From Bacteroidales bacterium (lineage in GTDB: Bacteria; Bacteroidota; Bacteroidia; Bacteroidales; P3), in contig JAFVBC010000018.1 in assembly GCA_017480185.1 (NCBI GenBank), forward strand, positions 32,195-96,194: a stretch of DNA of 64,000 nt. The letters are read 5' to 3'. Each line of letters opens with the position of its first letter. Position 1 is the stretch's first letter. Below the pieces are notes generated by a model. It saw nothing but the letters and a program-made list of their open reading frames with translations. It had not been told where the DNA came from and ran no database searches. Positions 61,397 to 64,000 of the stretch are shown here, in pieces. Position numbers and translations under genes: made by a program.

Positions 61397-62122
61397 CTAT
61401 CGGCTTCGCACTGGGCGCACCGTTCTACCCAAGTAGCGGTATTGGCTACCTACACTTTGGCCATCGGAGTAGAAGTTAACGTACCACGCGTCTATAGTGT
61501 AGCTCTCATCAAGCGACGATGACCAATAACTGCCGTGGCTATCAAGATCGCGACGGTCTCTACTGCTGCGGTAGCCTGCAGCTGGCAGGAATAGGCTATT
61601 GCCATTGGTAGCAGTAAAGATGCGGCCATCGACTCCATTCATGGTAGTCCATTCTGCCGTGGTGTTGGCCATCAGTTCCTCCCATTCTTCCTTTGTAGGA
61701 GTGCGTACGCCATCGCCAAAGGCAGCCGTGGCAGCATCGTCCATCGCCTCAAGTGTGGTTAGGTTGTCGGTAAAGCCGTTATGACCATACATCGCGGTGT
61801 TGCAATACTTTGTCAAGGCATCGTATGAGTTGCCATAGGCATAGGTATAAGTATCCCAGATGTAGATTTCTTTTGTAGAAGTCTCTCCCCATGCATAGTA
61901 GTTGCCATGTTCCTCGGGGCTACTGGCTCCAATGTTGCACGTGGCCCATAGTAGGCCGCTTGGCAAACCGAGATCAACAAAGCCTTCTGGGGTCGGTTGC
62001 GGCTGCGGAGTCGGCGCTGGTGTATTACCAGTATCGGAGGTTTCTTCCTTCTCGCAAGAGGCAAAAGTCAGGCCTACTGCTGCTACGGCCACGAAGGCCA
62101 TCATCTTTACAGTCTTTATCAT
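61397..62122 (-). CDS. FISUMP-type secreted lipoprotein
   Basis: 241 residues. Lipoprotein signal VAVAAVGLTFASC (Cys23) and a Pro/Thr/Gln-rich linker are followed by a single Fibrobacter succinogenes major paralogous (FISUMP) domain: VDLGLPSGLLWATCNIGA, YAWGETST, TPTKEEWEELM, LFLPAAGYRSSRD, YWSSS and VRPVR at the end. Such domains occur in surface or secreted proteins of gut Bacteroidota and Fibrobacter, and their binding role is not settled. Its probable promoter is at 62319, leaving a leader of about 190 nt that contains a perfect hairpin (62158-62211). Confidence 0.8.
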   Translation of the reverse strand: MIKTVKMMAFVAVAAVGLTFASCEKEETSDTGNTPAPTPQPQPTPEGFVDLGLPSGLLWATCNIGASSPEEHGNYYAWGETSTKEIYIWDTYTYAYGNSYDALTKYCNTAMYGHNGFTDNLTTLEAMDDAATAAFGDGVRTPTKEEWEELMANTTAEWTTMNGVDGRIFTATNGNSLFLPAAGYRSSRDRRDLDSHGSYWSSSLDESYTIDAWYVNFYSDGQSVGSQYRYLGRTVRPVRSR

Positions 62123-62157
62123 AGTTCTATTTCTTTGTGTTTGTTTGCAATATCAAT

Positions 62158-62211
62158 ATACAGGAAGAGCCGAGATGACGACAGTTGTCGTCATCTCGGC
62201 TCTTCCTGTAT
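62158..62211. repeat. perfect 26-bp inverted repeat in the leader of the FISUMP gene
   Basis: Arms 62158-62183 and 62186-62211 are exact reverse complements around GT (core GAGATGACGACAGTTGTCGT). It lies 36 bp upstream of the FISUMP start and inside its probable 5' leader. There is no T-run on either side, so it is not a normal terminator, and it is unrelated in sequence to the 11-bp-unit family. Confidence 0.9.
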
Positions 62212-62572
62212 CACACCCGCCGACACTACCCTCACCGATCCTATGATATATAGGGGGGGGTAATAACCAGCACGCTATGAACTTTACAATATATCACTTA
62301 CATAATCTTTCTGCACTGCAAAGGTATAAAAAAATGAAACACTGTAATAAAAATCATCGTCTCTGTCAATAGTCTATTAGAGCAAATCTCTCAAGCCAAT
62401 CTAACTAATCATCATCAGGTAACGTGCTCGCGTCATCTACGATGGTATCCAATCATAAGAATTACCACATGTACAAACATACCCATACTTAAGATATTTT
62501 TGCTAAACCTACTTTGCTTAGCGCAGATTGCCGAGGCCAATGTAGGCACTACATAATACATGATATATATTG
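62212..62572. other. AT-rich non-coding stretch with a G8 run
   Basis: 361 bp with no gene I can support. It contains a run of eight G at 62253-62260 and the minus-strand promoter box at 62319-62326. The part nearest 62572 may be further remains of the decayed gene at 62573-62916. Confidence 0.5.
62319..62326 (-). promoter_or_regulatory. -7 promoter box TACCTTTG, probable promoter of the FISUMP gene
   Basis: CAAAGGTA on the plus strand, followed on the coding strand by CAG. It is about 197 bp upstream of the FISUMP start. Confidence 0.55.
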
Positions 62573-62916
62573 TTATGGTTGTAGTACTGCACTCATCCGA
62601 ATAATTTGCCATAAGTAGTCGAGCGAAAGCACATTGGGCAATTGTTTACTGATAGATATGAGGCATACCTCGTATTTAGAAGTGTCGCCATCCAGAAAAT
62701 CATTCTGCTCAGTGATGCACTGACCTAAAAAAGCATGAATACCATCAGTAGCCTTCCTCTCTACATAATACGACTACTGGGAATTGTATAAAGATCCATA
62801 AACCGCCTCAATAGTATACTTATTGCCATGGTCTACCAAGGCTTCTTGCCCCGCACTCCATCCCCACCGTATGCGCACAGCAAAGCTGCACAAAAAATAA
62901 TAATTGCCTTTTTCAT
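62573..62916 (-). pseudogene. decayed lipoprotein gene (frameshift plus in-frame stop)
   Basis: From ATG 62916 the minus strand reads MKKAIIIFCAALLCAYGGDG, almost the signal peptide of the neighbouring lipoprotein gene upstream (MKKFMIMLCAAMLCACGGG), but the lipobox Cys is replaced by Tyr. The frame then stops (TAG near 62834). Shifting frame at that point restores a protein-like reading, EALVDHGNKYTIEAVYGSL, interrupted by a TAG at 62774-62776, then SYYVERKATDGIHAFLGQ and on to a TAA at 62573-62575. One frameshift and one nonsense mutation in about 115 codons indicate decay rather than chance. It lies 4 bp after the stop of the intact lipoprotein gene, in the same direction, probably an old tandem paralogue or operon partner. 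Confidence 0.7.
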
Positions 62917-62920
62917 TTCA

Positions 62921-63904
62921 TCAATCTAATTTAAGTTTCCATGTTTTGGTTACAAAGCTGTCGCCATCCTGCGTCTGTGCTGTAACGGTAAGCGTTTCGG
63001 GATCGAAAGTGTACCCTATTGGCAGCCCAACACTTGTCGTCGCAACGAAACCACTTTGATTGTTAGGAATAAACCGATCATCATGATTCTTCAATGTGCC
63101 ATCATTCCCGAAAGTTACTATATCCATACTGAGAACCCAATCGCACGATGATAGTACGTATACATCTTTCAGCACATAGAACGTACTGTCATGATAGTCG
63201 AATTGCCATGCCTCTATCACTCCAGCCGCAGACTGCCAGTACTTTCCGCCCCACAGTTCGCACTCAACATTACCATCCAATTCATACTGGTGAAACGTTG
63301 CTGATATACGCATTGTGCCATCATTCAAGCATGGCGTTACGTAAAATTTATGTTTCCCATCGGGTGTTGCCGTAACTCTCAGTGGGCAATAGGTCTCTGT
63401 AGGGCTATACTCATGCCATGTAATGGGATTCTTCAAATGGAATTCAGTACGGTTTAATGCAATGGCGGTACACACTACCCAATAAAAATAGTCATATAAC
63501 GAATCCATCATATTATCATAATCATTATCATTATCATTATCACGTAGTTCCCACAAAGCAGTTAACTCTTGCACAATAGAATCCACCGAAGTATACGGTG
63601 TCAGCCTCATATTCAATCTCCGCAGTCTATTGGCAATAGTGTCGATTTGCTCACCCGAGCAATCTTCTATCCCAGTTTCTTCTATTCCACACACTAATCC
63701 ATATGGGGACAAAAGCACAGGATATTCCCAAGCAGGGATAGCTTCTAATTCTTCTGCGGAGTAATCCTCCAAACCATCAGTATGGTCACCCAACATAGAA
63801 CGCACATATTCTACGTTTTCTTCATGAGAATAGGTTTTCTCTTTGTGGCCTCCGCCACATGCACACAGCATCGCTGCGCAAAGCATAATCATAAACTTTT
63901 TCAT
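62921..63904 (-). CDS. lipoprotein of unknown function
   Basis: 327 residues from ATG 63904; an ATG at 63919 is possible but MKKFMIMLCAAMLCAC gives a normal lipoprotein signal (Cys16, then GGG). The mature part begins with an acidic helix-rich section (EENVEYVRSMLGDHTDGLEDYS), has an Asp-Asn-rich tract (DNDNDNDYDN) encoded by a 6-bp ATTATC repeat at 63512-63541, and ends in a beta-rich region (YTFDPETLTVTAQTQDGDSF). I recognise no family. It is followed by the decayed lipoprotein gene. The 96 bp upstream to the window end hold no clear promoter. Confidence 0.7.
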   Translation of the reverse strand: MKKFMIMLCAAMLCACGGGHKEKTYSHEENVEYVRSMLGDHTDGLEDYSAEELEAIPAWEYPVLLSPYGLVCGIEETGIEDCSGEQIDTIANRLRRLNMRLTPYTSVDSIVQELTALWELRDNDNDNDYDNMMDSLYDYFYWVVCTAIALNRTEFHLKNPITWHEYSPTETYCPLRVTATPDGKHKFYVTPCLNDGTMRISATFHQYELDGNVECELWGGKYWQSAAGVIEAWQFDYHDSTFYVLKDVYVLSSCDWVLSMDIVTFGNDGTLKNHDDRFIPNNQSGFVATTSVGLPIGYTFDPETLTVTAQTQDGDSFVTKTWKLKLD

Positions 63905-64000
63905 ATAGCAAAAAAACAAAGAAAAAATATACTATCACCACGTTCATCAAGAAATGTATGAAACACCCACTTTAATGTATGAAATAATGTCTATCGGATA

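Noticed and set aside
62158-62211. Invertible promoter of the kind found in Bacteroides capsule loci
   Set aside because: Those have short inverted repeats spaced by 100 or more bases around a promoter; here the arms are separated by two bases and no invertase gene is nearby.

Overview
The window comes from a bacterium of the phylum Bacteroidota, most likely order Bacteroidales. Four kinds of evidence support this: type IX secretion genes at the left edge (a PorP/SprF protein and the start of the GldK/PorK lipoprotein), Bacteroidota core promoters (TAnnTTTG at -7, sometimes TTTG near -33), families largely restricted to this phylum (DUF4105, DUF4954, TIGR02757, FISUMP, the Bacteroidota omega subunit, the 306-residue SerA) and the absence of obvious Shine-Dalgarno sites. 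GC content looks to be near 50%, apart from an AT-rich patch at about 55950-57610. The species cannot be named from this sequence.

Layout. 1-2064 (minus): porK start, porP and a secreted leucine-rich-repeat protein. 2323-9992 (plus): one compact operon holding an HTH regulator with an RIC-like N-terminus, a membrane polyferredoxin, a Tat-exported Fe-S aldo/keto reductase, tatA, tatC, an alkaline phosphatase lipoprotein, an AtoE-type transporter and apt. 10001-11924 (minus): helicase-associated-domain protein, DUF456 protein and a GNAT-HD fusion. 12641-22039: thioredoxin-like protein, tandem oligopeptide-type ABC ATPase, LemA-like protein, MATE transporter, patatin/beta-barrel protein, DUF4105 protein and MscS channel. 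22491-27973: serC-serA, an ATP-grasp-like protein, mntP and typA. 28295-38369: glnS, a membrane glycosyltransferase, pheT, a small hypothetical, an RluB-type pseudouridine synthase, a second membrane glycosyltransferase and an iron-containing alcohol dehydrogenase. 38719-49290: ugd, rmlB, a HAD-DUF4954 fusion, an outer-membrane barrel, a thioesterase, lpxA, lpxC, a LysM/periplasmic-binding-fold protein and guaA. 49631-57609: bamD, rpoZ, coaBC, a lytic transglycosylase, uvrA and two AT-rich accessory genes. 58070-61370: tRNA-Phe, a two-component pair, a thioesterase, a TIGR02757 protein and a small membrane protein. 61397-63904 (minus): two lipoproteins with a decayed lipoprotein gene between them.

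How the genes work together. Envelope biogenesis dominates: lipid A (lpxA, lpxC), nucleotide sugars (ugd, rmlB), two ArnT/GT39-like transferases, BamD, a murein transglycosylase and type IX secretion. The 2323-9992 operon couples a redox Fe-S export pathway to its own Tat translocase.

The most unusual structure is non-coding. A dispersed family of elements is built from 11-bp units (GTTCTTCAGTC and its complement, plus CTACTTGATAC-like units) arranged as a palindrome around a variable 3-nt centre. Copies or derivatives occupy six of the seven divergent intergenic regions, each lying between the two outward promoters, and one more lies upstream of the tRNA. I do not recognise this family.
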